Of a stretch of 64,000 bases of DNA, positions 18,100 through 25,280 are shown in pieces. Below the pieces are notes generated by a model that was not told where the DNA came from, did not search any database, and saw nothing but the letters and a program-made list of their open reading frames with translations. Origin of the DNA: Phormidium tanganyikae FI6-MK23 (lineage in GTDB: Bacteria; Cyanobacteriota; Cyanobacteriia; Leptolyngbyales; Leptolyngbyaceae); assembly GCA_019359175.1 (NCBI GenBank), contig JAHHHU010000016.1, positions 1-64,000 on the forward strand. Reading direction: 5' to 3'. The translations under genes were made by a program, and so were the position numbers. The stretch's first letter is position 1. The number at the start of each line of letters is the position of its first letter.

Positions 18100-18431
18100 T
18101 GCAAATACGCTCCCTCTTTCAATTGATGCGCGATCGCAACAATCAAACTCAGCACGTCATCACAAGAGCAATCCTTCAGGTGTCCCAAGCATTCAAGAAC
18201 ATCACCGGTAAACTCGATCGATGAATCATCAACAAACTCAGAGATCGTTCTTGGATCTCCGCCCGCTTCTGCCGCTTCGCTGTCTTCTGCTTGCCAACCT
18301 GAGATCGCTGCGATGAGTTGCAGCTTTTCAATCCCTGATAGTTCAAGCAGTCGATCTCCGCGAGATTCGATCAAGCTGTCTAGCCCGTGAGATGAGGCGT
18401 GATACGCGATCGAGCTTTGTTTAGTGGTCAT
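18096..18431 (-). CDS. Unknown acidic element protein
   Basis: 111 residues from the ATG at 18431, which has GGAG eleven bases upstream; a longer frame to 18503 lacks a ribosome site. The protein is acidic and helical (LSGIEKLQLIAAISGW, DVLSLIVAIAHQLK) with no membrane segment. It overlaps the coiled-coil gene by ATGA. I do not recognise it. Confidence 0.55.
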   Translation of the reverse strand: MTTKQSSIAYHASSHGLDSLIESRGDRLLELSGIEKLQLIAAISGWQAEDSEAAEAGGDPRTISEFVDDSSIEFTGDVLECLGHLKDCSCDDVLSLIVAIAHQLKEGAYLQ

Positions 18432-18508
18432 AATGTTTAAATCTCCAAATGGTGAATTTGTGGGATAGCCGATCGCGTTGTTTCTCAGGCAGGCGATCGG
18501 CATTTCGG

Positions 18509-18673
18509 TTAGCGATGCGCGTCGTAATTCTCGATACGTGGGCGATCGTTCGGGGGTGCCTCTTGAATCGACTTTGCTAGGCTGATCGTCCGGGGAACGC
18601 CATAAGCCAGCCCCATTAGGCAGAATGCGAATAGTCCCGTGTAGAATTTCCGAGTCAAATCGTGAGCGTTCAT
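18509..18673 (-). CDS. Small single-pass membrane protein
   Basis: 54 residues, MNAHDLTRKFYTGLFAFCLM followed by GLAYGVPRTISLAK and a hydrophilic tail. One hydrophobic segment near the N-terminus suggests a single-pass protein with the tail outside or a cleaved signal. The start ATG directly follows the stop of the upstream gene (TAGATG), typical of coupled translation. It is shorter than usual gene-calling limits. The family is unknown. Confidence 0.5.
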   Translation of the reverse strand: MNAHDLTRKFYTGLFAFCLMGLAYGVPRTISLAKSIQEAPPNDRPRIENYDAHR

Positions 18674-18886
18674 CTAAAATTCCTCAATGATTGGTTTGCC
18701 GTAGCCGTTGCAGCGATGACGCTCGATCGCGGTTGGTTCAACGAATTCGAGTTCTGAGATTTGCACCCAAGTTTCAAACCAAGCCAGTCGAGCGAGATCG
18801 CCTTGAACTTCTTGAATCTGCCCTCGCTCAAACTTGCTCAAGTGCGGTGGGCATTGCATCCAGCGGACAAAGTTACCTGCTTTCAT
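18674..18886 (-). CDS. Small unknown protein
   Basis: 70 residues starting MKAGNFVRWMQCPPHLSKFE. The alternation of strands (FVRWM, ARLAWFETWVQISELEFVEP) resembles a small SH3-like barrel of the kind found in nucleic-acid or chaperone-like proteins. It overlaps the upstream gene by ATGA (18883-18886) and abuts the downstream one (TAGATG). No assigned function. Confidence 0.55.
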   Translation of the reverse strand: MKAGNFVRWMQCPPHLSKFERGQIQEVQGDLARLAWFETWVQISELEFVEPTAIERHRCNGYGKPIIEEF

Positions 18887-19116
18887 GCGGCATTCCTCGG
18901 GTTGTTTCGGGCAGTCAACAGCGCGATCTTTGTTGCCTGCTGCAATATCAGCATCGAAGCAGCATCAGCCAGCGTCAGAGCATTTTTCAATAGGTTGGTT
19001 TCGCTGTCGCTGCGCGGGAATTCGTTGATCACCGATTGCAGGAAGTTGAGCGAGATCGGGTTGCCGTTGATGGCAGATTGAACGGTTGCTTGGGAGATGA
19101 TATCGAAATCGGTCAT
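18883..19116 (-). CDS. Small helical unknown protein
   Basis: 77 residues, predicted almost wholly helical (ISLNFLQSVINEFPR, LLKNALTLADAASMLILQQA). AAGGAC lies eight bases before the ATG. It is the first member of an overlapping chain of small genes that continues to 18509. The family is unknown. Confidence 0.5.
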   Translation of the reverse strand: MTDFDIISQATVQSAINGNPISLNFLQSVINEFPRSDSETNLLKNALTLADAASMLILQQATKIALLTARNNPRNAA

Positions 19117-19178
19117 TGCTCAAAGTCCTTAGATTGATGTGTGAGCCGAAGTCATCGTCTGAGTATTTGGGGGAATGT

Positions 19179-19388
19179 CTAGAACGGAAGTAAATCGGCA
19201 AAGTAGCAGGCTTTCCGATTGGGTGAGGTTTTTGCAGCGTCGTCAAAATCTGCGATCGCTTTTAGTCTGCAAATACCTCGATCAAAGTAGCGACACTGGG
19301 CGCAAGTTGAAGCGGGTTGCTCTATCATTGATTGAATCCTCATGTAGTGGGGTGTGGCGCGATTTTGCTGTGAGAGGCATCGCGCCAT
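19179..19388 (-). CDS. Small cysteine-rich protein
   Basis: 69 residues from the ATG at 19388. The core CAQCRYFDRGICRLKAIADF followed by a later RKACYF gives four cysteines (C-x2-C ... C ... C), a likely zinc or iron-sulphur knuckle. Its start lies just past the stop of the preceding gene (TAA then ATGG), so it is probably coupled; the ribosome site is weak and a start at MRIQSM is also possible. A nucleic-acid role is plausible but unproven. Confidence 0.45.
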   Translation of the reverse strand: MARCLSQQNRATPHYMRIQSMIEQPASTCAQCRYFDRGICRLKAIADFDDAAKTSPNRKACYFADLLPF

Positions 19389-19390
19389 TT

Positions 19391-19558
19391 TTAGCGTCTC
19401 GGTTCGTCGGTTCTTAGAGTCGTCCAACCCTTGTGAGCTTTGATGATTTGCCGCGCTGCTTCAGTAGGATTCTTGAAACCTTGGGACTGAGCAACATCAA
19501 TGCAGTACTGCCAAATTTCGATCGGCATCCGCATCTGCTGAGAACTGGGAATTTCCAT
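19391..19558 (-). CDS. Small helical DNA-binding candidate, first gene of the long operon
   Basis: 55 residues: MEIPSSQQMRMPIEIWQYCI, then DVAQSQGFKNPTEAARQIIK and a short basic tail. The strand-helix-helix layout (MRMPIEIWQYCIDVAQSQGF, then PTEAARQIIKAHK) is typical of ribbon-helix-helix regulators. It is the most upstream gene of the minus-strand operon, next to the inverted-repeat regulatory region. It may control that operon. It is too short for ordinary gene callers. Confidence 0.5.
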   Translation of the reverse strand: MEIPSSQQMRMPIEIWQYCIDVAQSQGFKNPTEAARQIIKAHKGWTTLRTDEPRR

Positions 19559-19879
19559 CGCTTGTGCCTAAGTAGATGTGTGCTGAAGAATCCAGCAATC
19601 GATAATCCGTATCGATGATCGGGTGTGGAATCTTGCGATAGTGAATCGGTTGAAACTACAGCTATGTATGCTCTGCACTCGTTTAACGTCGGAATCCTGA
19701 CGACTGGTTTTTGTCGATTCACTATCGATAACTATATGATACTACTAAATTACAAATAATGTTAGAAACATAACAGCATAGGCGGAAGATCAGCATAAAG
19801 GCGTAGATCACTAATACAAACATAGTAGTAATAGGTATGTACACTTACCAGTGACTTATTATTGCCAGATACTTAGGAG
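19559..19879. promoter_or_regulatory. Divergent control region between repressor and long operon
   Basis: About 320 bases without a gene separate the minus-strand operon from the plus-strand repressor. They contain a perfect 13-bp inverted repeat (CGATAGTGAATCG at 19636-19648 and its complement at 19715-19727) and a shorter CGATA/TATCG pair at 19600-19614. AT-rich stretches with TATAT and TACTA follow. This layout matches a lambda-like switch in which the Cro/CI-type protein at 19886 binds repeated operators. The precise promoters are not identified. Confidence 0.6.
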
Positions 19880-19885
19880 ATGCCA

Positions 19886-20098
19886 GTGAGAAACCGAATT
19901 AAGGAGTTTTGCGACAAACGGGGGATAACTCCCTATCGATTCCGCGCGGAGGTAGACATTGCACCTAGAACGGCTTACGACCTCTACAACAATCCTGATC
20001 AGTTGCCGGGGTCTAACGTCTTGCATAAGATTTGCGACACCTACCGAGTACAACCTAACGAAGTCTTAATCTGGGAGCCGTCCACCGATGAAAACTAA
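19886..20098 (+). CDS. Cro/CI-type helix-turn-helix repressor
   Basis: A 70-residue XRE-family regulator: RIKEFCDKRGITPYRFRAEV and DIAPRTAYDLYNNPDQ give the helix-turn-helix, and KICDTYRVQPNEVLIWEP is the usual C-terminal end of short Cro-like proteins. The GTG at 19886 is the better start because AGGAG lies six bases before it; the ATG at 19880 abuts the same AGGAG with no spacer. The gene is divergent from the long operon and next to inverted repeats, as expected for the element's lysogeny/maintenance repressor. It overlaps the next small gene. Confidence 0.8.
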   Translation: MRNRIKEFCDKRGITPYRFRAEVDIAPRTAYDLYNNPDQLPGSNVLHKICDTYRVQPNEVLIWEPSTDEN

Positions 20099-20249
20099 TC
20101 TCAGCACTGCCCAAAGTTTCATCGTAGATTTAGCAATCGCTTCCCAAACTTTTCTCAAGGAATGTGCAGCCGCGAACAGATGCAGCATCGACGATTTGAC
20201 CGAAGAACTGATCCGCGATTATGCGATGAGTCAGAGCAAAAAGAAGTAG
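20088..20249 (+). CDS. Small unknown protein coupled to the repressor
   Basis: 53 residues, MKTNLSTAQSFIVDLAIASQ and onward to a basic end (SQSKKK). The ATG lies inside the last codons of the repressor (GATGAAAACTAA), an 11-base overlap, so it is translationally coupled. The product is helical without a membrane segment. It may modulate the repressor. Confidence 0.5.
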   Translation: MKTNLSTAQSFIVDLAIASQTFLKECAAANRCSIDDLTEELIRDYAMSQSKKK

Positions 20250-20337
20250 TTAAAGCTCTGTGTCGCTTGTATAAAGAAGTCTCGATCTTCTGGATAGTCT
20301 CGATATTGGGCTGTAATGTTCAACGTCGATCGACGTT

Positions 20338-20499
20338 ATGGAGCAGGTCAGATTGAAAGGGAAAGTGATATTTATTGCAGCCGTACTGATTGGATCGACG
20401 TGGTTGGGAAGCTTAGTCGGTCGCCAAATAGGGAGCAAGCTTTTAGGAGCAGCGGTAGGTTTCTCTCTCGGTTGCTACATCGTCGGAAAGAACAAATGA
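20338..20499 (+). CDS. Small membrane protein with glycine zipper
   Basis: 53 residues: MEQVRLKGKVIFIAAVLIGS then TWLGSLVGRQIGSKLLGAAV and a second hydrophobic stretch ending in a basic tail. Two hydrophobic helices with regular glycines suggest an oligomerising membrane peptide. Directly ahead of a muralytic protein, a holin-like role is attractive but unproven. The ribosome site is weak. A strong terminator follows. Confidence 0.5.
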   Translation: MEQVRLKGKVIFIAAVLIGSTWLGSLVGRQIGSKLLGAAVGFSLGCYIVGKNK

Positions 20500-20510
20500 A
20501 TTAACAAAAG

Positions 20511-20550
20511 AAAACCCGGTAAGCAATTACACTTACCGGGTTTTCTTTTC
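20511..20550 (+). terminator. Rho-independent terminator after the repressor unit
   Basis: AAAACCCGGTAAG pairs perfectly with CTTACCGGGTTTT across an eight-base loop and runs into TTTTCTTTT. It closes the repressor/small-protein unit and separates it from the muralytic gene. Confidence 0.85.
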
Positions 20551-20561
20551 ATATTTACGAA

Positions 20562-20600
20562 CATCGTCAGCTAATGTCAGACGTGGTAGAGAAGTACCCC
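20562..20600 (+). promoter_or_regulatory. Conserved upstream motif, copy 1
   Basis: CATCGTCAGCTAATGTC followed by AGACGTGGTAGAGAAGTACC stands just upstream of the muralytic gene (ATG at 20617). A near-identical block lies at 29342-29372 and, reversed, at 30195-30232 upstream of another element gene. Recurrence at the same distance from two start codons suggests a shared promoter or operator for one regulon of the element. Confidence 0.6.
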
Positions 20601-20616
20601 TCAACTCTTACCGATC

Positions 20617-22743
20617 ATGCCTATCGACTTTGCAGCACTGCCGATCATCGTCAAGTTAGAGGGATTCCAAGAACGTTGGACAAAGCAAAACTCGATCGTT
20701 GATCTCCAAGTCGTCTTAAGCCAGGGAAAAGGATCATCGACTTGCACCGTGAAATTAGCCGATCCGGATGGCGCGATCGCGAACAAGCTAATCACTCACT
20801 CATTAATTAATGGGGGTATTCCACAGATCGACACTGGAGAAACATTAACCGAAACGACACAGGCATCGCCTAACAGGGCAGGGACGGGGGCACAAGACAG
20901 ATCACTTACTCCGCAGCGTCGCGCGTTCCTCGATCTGATTGCATGGGCAGAGGGGACGTACAACCAACCTGATAACGGATACGGAACTTACTTCGGCTTC
21001 AGGCAGTTCAAGAACTACAAGGATCACCCCGACATAACCGGAGAAGTTCCATACACGGGCGTGAGCAACGCATCAGGACGATATCAGTTTATGGCGATTA
21101 ATCCCCCAACTTGGGAGGGAATTAAAAAGAAGCTAAATTTACCGGACTTCTCTCCAGCATCGCAAGATAAAGGCGCGATCGAACTGATCAATGAGAAAGG
21201 CGCACTACCCGATATCGATGCGGGACGGATTCAAGCAGCGATCGAGAAAACCTCGTATGTCTGGGCATCATTTCCGCCGTTCCGTTATCCCAGTCAGGGA
21301 ACGAAATCAATGGCTGAATGCGTTGCCTACTACAATCAGCGACTCGCAACCTACACGAACAGCGGCGGAAATGTTCCCCAATCAAGCAAGGCATCCGCGC
21401 CAGTGACAAAATCGATCAACTCAGCAGACGAAACGGTGAAAGGCAACCTGCTCACAATTCAGTGGGGGGATGTGCTGTTTGAGTTCTTCCATCAGAAAAC
21501 TAACTTCGACTGGACGAATAAACTGACAACGATCGGCGGGGTAGGCATTCGCTGGGTGCTGAATCGCCGCCCTCGCAACAAGACTTTCACGGGCAAAACT
21601 TTTAGAGAGATTGCTGCTTCAGTGGCAAAGGCTCACGGGCTAACGCTGGACTATCAGGCGACTTACGATGTCGTTTATGAGTTCGTTTCGCAGGATGGCA
21701 TGAGTGATTACAAGTTATTGCATCGTGAAGCTGAGAGAGCGGGGCTGATCTTGTCAGAGAAGGGCAGAAAGTTAGTCGTCAAATCTTTGCAGAATATCAA
21801 GGACACTACGATCGTGCTTCAGTTTCAGCAGAATGTAATTTCGCTCGTCACGGAAGATGCTGCGATCGACAGTAAGACCGCTGATTTCGGAACCTACACC
21901 GGACAATCGACCGGATCAAAGGTTGACATTGATCCGATTAGTGGAAAATTCGTTCAGACTCAGCAAGACATTGATCCAACAAAATCGAAGGATGTTACCG
22001 GACAAAGCGCTAAGGCTCCGGTCGGAAAGTTGCAGCCGGGAACTGAATCGAAAGTGCAAGCATCAGCGCAGGCTTACAAGAGAGTGCGCGGACTTCCGAC
22101 AACGGTCGTAATCCCGCTCAATGACGATTCACTTAGAATTGAGCCGATGCAGGCAGTCAGAACAAAAGGATTCACTGAGTTCCTAGATCGGGTTTGGGTT
22201 GTCGATACGATCACTCACAATTACGCTTCGGCAACTTCAACATTGCAGATGTACGCCCCCGTAAGCGTCAAGGCTGATTTGTCTAGTCGATTGCCATCAA
22301 CTTCAGCGGGGAACCTCCCACCAGGGAGCTATATGTACCCCGTTCATGGTTTTCCTGTGACCAGCCCAGTCGGATTTAGAACGCTGAATGGTGGCAAGTT
22401 CCATGCGGGAACCGATATCGGATGCCCTACCGGAACCCCGGTTCAGGCATCGGGGGACGGGAAAATCTCAACGTGCGAGGTTCAATACGGATACGGGCTG
22501 ATTATTCGCATCGCTCACCCCGACGGATTCGCGACGGGATACGCCCACCTCGACACAGCCGCCGTTCGGCTAGGGCAATCGGTCAAGAAAGGTCAAGTCA
22601 TAGCAACTTCGGGGAATAGTCAGGGCGGCGGCAGCGGATCGACTGGACCACATCTTCACTGGGAAGTTTTCAAAGGATCATCTTGCCTTACACCCAAAGC
22701 GCTCGGATTAGCAGAGCCAACAGTAGGGATGAACACGCCCTAA
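20617..22743 (+). CDS. Tail-hub-like protein with lysozyme and M23 peptidase domains
   Basis: A 708-residue protein with two cell-wall-cutting domains. Residues 1-70 and about 270-550 resemble the framework of phage late-control D / baseplate hub proteins. A lambda-R-like lysozyme/transglycosylase is inserted at about 100-250, with the catalytic glutamate in AWAEGT (E112), NASGRYQFMAINPPTWEGI and FSPASQDKGAIELI. The C-terminal 575-690 is an M23 metallopeptidase with zinc ligands in KFHAGTDIG (H596, D600), YAHLD (H644) and GPHLHWEV (H679, H681). Such proteins pierce peptidoglycan during phage entry or act in exit. No other tail genes lie nearby except a tape-measure-like remnant. A shared upstream motif and its own terminator mark it as a separate unit; the ribosome site is poor. 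Confidence 0.8.
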   Translation: MPIDFAALPIIVKLEGFQERWTKQNSIVDLQVVLSQGKGSSTCTVKLADPDGAIANKLITHSLINGGIPQIDTGETLTETTQASPNRAGTGAQDRSLTPQRRAFLDLIAWAEGTYNQPDNGYGTYFGFRQFKNYKDHPDITGEVPYTGVSNASGRYQFMAINPPTWEGIKKKLNLPDFSPASQDKGAIELINEKGALPDIDAGRIQAAIEKTSYVWASFPPFRYPSQGTKSMAECVAYYNQRLATYTNSGGNVPQSSKASAPVTKSINSADETVKGNLLTIQWGDVLFEFFHQKTNFDWTNKLTTIGGVGIRWVLNRRPRNKTFTGKTFREIAASVAKAHGLTLDYQATYDVVYEFVSQDGMSDYKLLHREAERAGLILSEKGRKLVVKSLQNIKDTTIVLQFQQNVISLVTEDAAIDSKTADFGTYTGQSTGSKVDIDPISGKFVQTQQDIDPTKSKDVTGQSAKAPVGKLQPGTESKVQASAQAYKRVRGLPTTVVIPLNDDSLRIEPMQAVRTKGFTEFLDRVWVVDTITHNYASATSTLQMYAPVSVKADLSSRLPSTSAGNLPPGSYMYPVHGFPVTSPVGFRTLNGGKFHAGTDIGCPTGTPVQASGDGKISTCEVQYGYGLIIRIAHPDGFATGYAHLDTAAVRLGQSVKKGQVIATSGNSQGGGSGSTGPHLHWEVFKGSSCLTPKALGLAEPTVGMNTP

Positions 22744-22749
22744 CCAGAG

Positions 22750-22789
22750 AAAAGACCCCGATAGGCAATTAAGCTTGCCGGGGTCTTTT
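22750..22789 (+). terminator. Terminator of the muralytic gene
   Basis: AAAAGACCCCG pairs perfectly with CGGGGTCTTTT, seven bases after the TAA. The loop resembles that of the terminator at 20511. Confidence 0.85.
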
Positions 22790-22886
22790 GATTGATAAGT
22801 TGAATCGTTGGACTACACGATCAAGCGATGGACTAAACCAGACAGACCTCAATCGAACAAATGGATAAAGCCCTTATGCAGCAAGA

Positions 22887-22931
22887 AAAATGCTCTGAGA
22901 GGCATTTAGACCCCTCTCAGAGCATTTTTTT
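22887..22931 (+). terminator. Strong second terminator
   Basis: AAATGCTCTGAGAGG pairs with CCTCTCAGAGCATTT over about 15 bp and runs into a seven-T tract. It closes the plus-strand block of the element before the minus-strand HNH gene. Two TGGACTA copies (22809 and 22829) lie just upstream and match the iterons at 24068-24312. Confidence 0.85.
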
Positions 22932-23138
22932 GCGAACGAAGCGTAACACCTTTAGTTTTACCCACCTCCACGGATATTCTCAGGGAGCTGGAGGGACGCT
23001 CATCGCACCCTAGAGGCTGAGCTTGCCCAAAAATACAGAAAACCGAGCATTTTTGCATTTTGGCAGACATACCGGGGGCGGTGTTACCTCGAAAACGGAT
23101 GTTTAAGATAGGCGTAACGACAAAGTTGAACGGCGCAT

Positions 23139-23903
23139 CTATGGTTTTGCAAGAAGCAAAGACCCAAGCAGAATAGGGTGCATATACGTTGTTTTCTCGA
23201 CAGGAATAACAACTTTGTCATAAGCAGGTTGGATGGCAACTCCAGGTTGAATTTCCCATTTCTTAAACTCTTCAACGAACCTGCTCTTTTCCTCTTTGGT
23301 ATGCCTATTTATAGGAATAATCAAATAAAACCAAAATGACTTTATGGCAATAAGACGGATTTGAAATTTATTAGTTTGAGTTCCAGTGAATGCAATTTTG
23401 GCACATCGCATTGCACCATGACTGAACTCATCGATACCAATTTTTTCCCCGTTGATTACTTTTGCGGGAGTTACAATTTGAAGCCGAATCGAAAATCCTT
23501 TTGGTTTTTTACCTTCGCCCAGTATATAATCTCTTACCTTCTGATGAGCAGCAATCGCTCTCCTGTCATCTCCAGTAGCACGACATGAATTGAATGATAT
23601 TTTTAGCAATGAGCGGAGAAGTAAGTCATATGAATATGTGAATACAACACCGTCGCCTCGTTGTACTTGATTCTTCAATTGAGCATCATAAATCTCAGAC
23701 CAGTATTGGTCTAGTTGGCTCAAGCGTACATTATTGCAGTTTGCACATACATCTTTGATTACAGGTTCACCTGTGTAGAACTTTTCTGTTTTTGGATTGT
23801 ACGTCTTTAATTTGGACTCCCACCTTTTAATCAGTGCTTTAGACCAAATGTGTTCCTTTGTCATAGCCCCTTCAACATTGCAATACGCGCAGGCTTTAGA
23901 CAT
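23139..23903 (-). CDS. HNH-type zinc-ribbon nuclease-like protein
   Basis: A 254-residue protein whose N-terminus carries CAYCNVEGAMTKEHIWSKAL and a second pair DVCANCNNVRLSQLDQYWSE. The two CxxC knuckles with an E-H segment between them are the hallmark of HNH/treble-clef nucleases of the HNH_5 type. The C-terminal 150 residues are a strand-rich region of unknown fold. Similar stand-alone HNH proteins occur in islands as homing-type or defence nucleases. It is transcribed alone, in the accessory right third of the element. A pure zinc-binding role cannot be excluded. Confidence 0.65.
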   Translation of the reverse strand: MSKACAYCNVEGAMTKEHIWSKALIKRWESKLKTYNPKTEKFYTGEPVIKDVCANCNNVRLSQLDQYWSEIYDAQLKNQVQRGDGVVFTYSYDLLLRSLLKISFNSCRATGDDRRAIAAHQKVRDYILGEGKKPKGFSIRLQIVTPAKVINGEKIGIDEFSHGAMRCAKIAFTGTQTNKFQIRLIAIKSFWFYLIIPINRHTKEEKSRFVEEFKKWEIQPGVAIQPAYDKVVIPVEKTTYMHPILLGSLLLAKP

Positions 23904-24067
23904 AAAGTAAAACCTTCAAAGTTGAACTCGATTATAGCTAACGTTGCTGTTCAGCCTATGTATCAAGGTTTATTTTCTACGAGGAAACCTTTGATCACAA
24001 CAGTCCCGAACGAGGCTCAAAATAAGACAATTAATAATTTGCTCTGATGTGAGCCGTACTCAAAAAA

Positions 24068-24312
24068 TGGACTAATTCAATTCAAATTTAGTCCAACGAT
24101 TTTTTGTAGTCCAAATCGCTAAAACTTATACACAGTAATTATTTCAGCTTTCAATTAGTCCTGAAAGGTTGGGCTGCAAATCTCGAACTTCTGCTGTCCG
24201 AGCAGAAGTTCAACCGAATTCTCGCGATTAAGATTGTCGCTGTGAATGGGTTGCAGAGATTGATAAGTTTATTCGTAAAATCACTGGACTAAAAACGGAC
24301 TGATTGGACTAA
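24068..24312. repeat. Iteron block E: TGGACTAA iterons around a core
   Basis: TGGACTAA occurs at 24068, inverted at 24088 and 24107, then a core-like stretch (ACACAGTAATTATTTCAGC at 24130-24148), an inverted TTAGTCC at 24155, and direct copies at 24285, 24296 (variant CGGACTGA) and 24305. Two further copies lie at 22809 and 22829. The core resembles the cores of blocks A, B and C more weakly than those resemble one another. A perfect 11-bp hairpin sits inside the block. The composition fits a replication origin or a multi-operator site. Confidence 0.55.
24185..24211. repeat. Perfect 11-bp hairpin with 5-nt loop
   Basis: GAACTTCTGCT, loop GTCCG, AGCAGAAGTTC. It lies inside iteron block E and has no T-tract, so it is not a standard terminator. 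A single-strand origin or protein-binding cruciform is possible. Confidence 0.6.
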
Positions 24313-24827
24313 CTGTGATTAAATCCTCACCAATGGATTAACGCACTAACCAAAGTTCTCAGATCGGCGGATTATAAGCTAGGCTAATCAATTGTGTGCA
24401 ACTACGAACACGAGGCTGGAGGTTTACTATTTTGCAGCAACCCGATCGCGCAGGTGGGATCTCAGAATTGCATCACCTCCGATAATCTGGTTGGAACCCA
24501 AGTTACCGCAGCGTAAGCGATGTAGGTTTTTTTGTTGTCGCCCAAACGTGAAAGGTGCAAAATCTCACCTTTTAACTAATGGGATTCCCCGCAGTTACGC
24601 AATATCTGGGATTCAGTTACAGCGAGGGCTTAAGCCGTTTTGATGTCTCTCCATGCAACACCTGAGATGCTGTCACCCAAACGACCCTTAAAACGCCGCT
24701 AATCGGTACAGCGAGGCACTTTGCACCTGTCCTCTCACTGTCTACTTCAGCGGCAAAAAAGCACCCGCTAATCGGCTGAGAGTCGCCTCTGCGTTGATGT
24801 CCTGACTGTTCACCAGGGGTAACCGGA

Positions 24828-25208
24828 TTGTGGTTGTCCTTCACTGCTCGCGTTTCAATCGCGGGCTGCCGCCCCACAAGTATCGGATTTCCACAAAGCG
24901 GTGAAGAAGGTCCCGAACTGATTACCCCGACTCGTAGCGGCTGGGTACACACCGCGCCCGAAACCGCAAATCTACTATCGGGCTTTGTACCTCGCGATAT
25001 TGCCGCAGCTCATCACTTGCCAGTTAGCGCTATGAGCGATAAATCACTTTTGAAAGAAGTTCGGGATCTTAATCAACGCATTGATGAACTGGTGAGCAAG
25101 GCAGTATATCCAAGAACTCTGATTCTTCAAGGAGAAACCAATCCGGTGAGTGCCGCGCAAACTTGGGCAGAGTTATCGAAACGGAAGGTTCAAAAAAGTA
25201 AGTTTTAG
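24828..25208 (+). pseudogene. Tape-measure/minor-tail-like C-terminal remnant
   Basis: The frame contains GFPQSGEEGPELITPTRSGW and VHTAPETANLLSG, the glycine-rich GEEGPELITP signature common near the end of phage tail tape-measure and minor tail proteins, followed by a helical tail (SLLKEVRDLNQRIDELVSKA). It opens with a TTG that has no ribosome site and a stop lies 11 codons upstream, so the large N-terminal part of such a protein is missing. A 58-residue product could start at the ATG at 25032. I read it as a decayed tail gene, consistent with the hub-like protein at 20617. Confidence 0.5.
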
Positions 25209-25209
25209 A

Positions 25210-25230
25210 AATCGGTCACGCTGACCGATT
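25210..25230. repeat. TCGGTCA/TGACCGA hairpin, copy 1
   Basis: AATCGGTCA, loop CGC, TGACCGATT: a perfect 9-bp stem right after the tape-measure-like stop codon. The same stem core recurs at 27277-27321 and 28737-28762, always between genes of the right third of the element. A terminator or a small palindromic repeat family is likely. Confidence 0.6.
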
Positions 25231-25280
25231 GTGAGCGAGATCGCTATATTGCCCACAAGCTATGGTGCAAAGGTTGTTAA

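Larger units (their letters stand above)
23904..24827. other. Non-coding stretch with iteron block and undefined segment
   Basis: About 920 bases without a convincing gene. The left part (24068-24312) is the TGGACTAA iteron block with a hairpin, listed separately. The right part (24389-24827) has stops in the plausible frames yet looks non-random: CCGCTAATCGG occurs twice and several short inverted repeats are present. It precedes the tape-measure-like remnant, so it may be decayed tail-gene sequence, or a structured RNA. Confidence 0.4.

Noticed and set aside
24617-24952. 111-codon minus-strand frame over the tape-measure remnant
   Set aside because: It is antisense to the GEEGPELITP-containing frame and its composition looks like a frame shadow; kept only as part of an unexplained non-coding segment.
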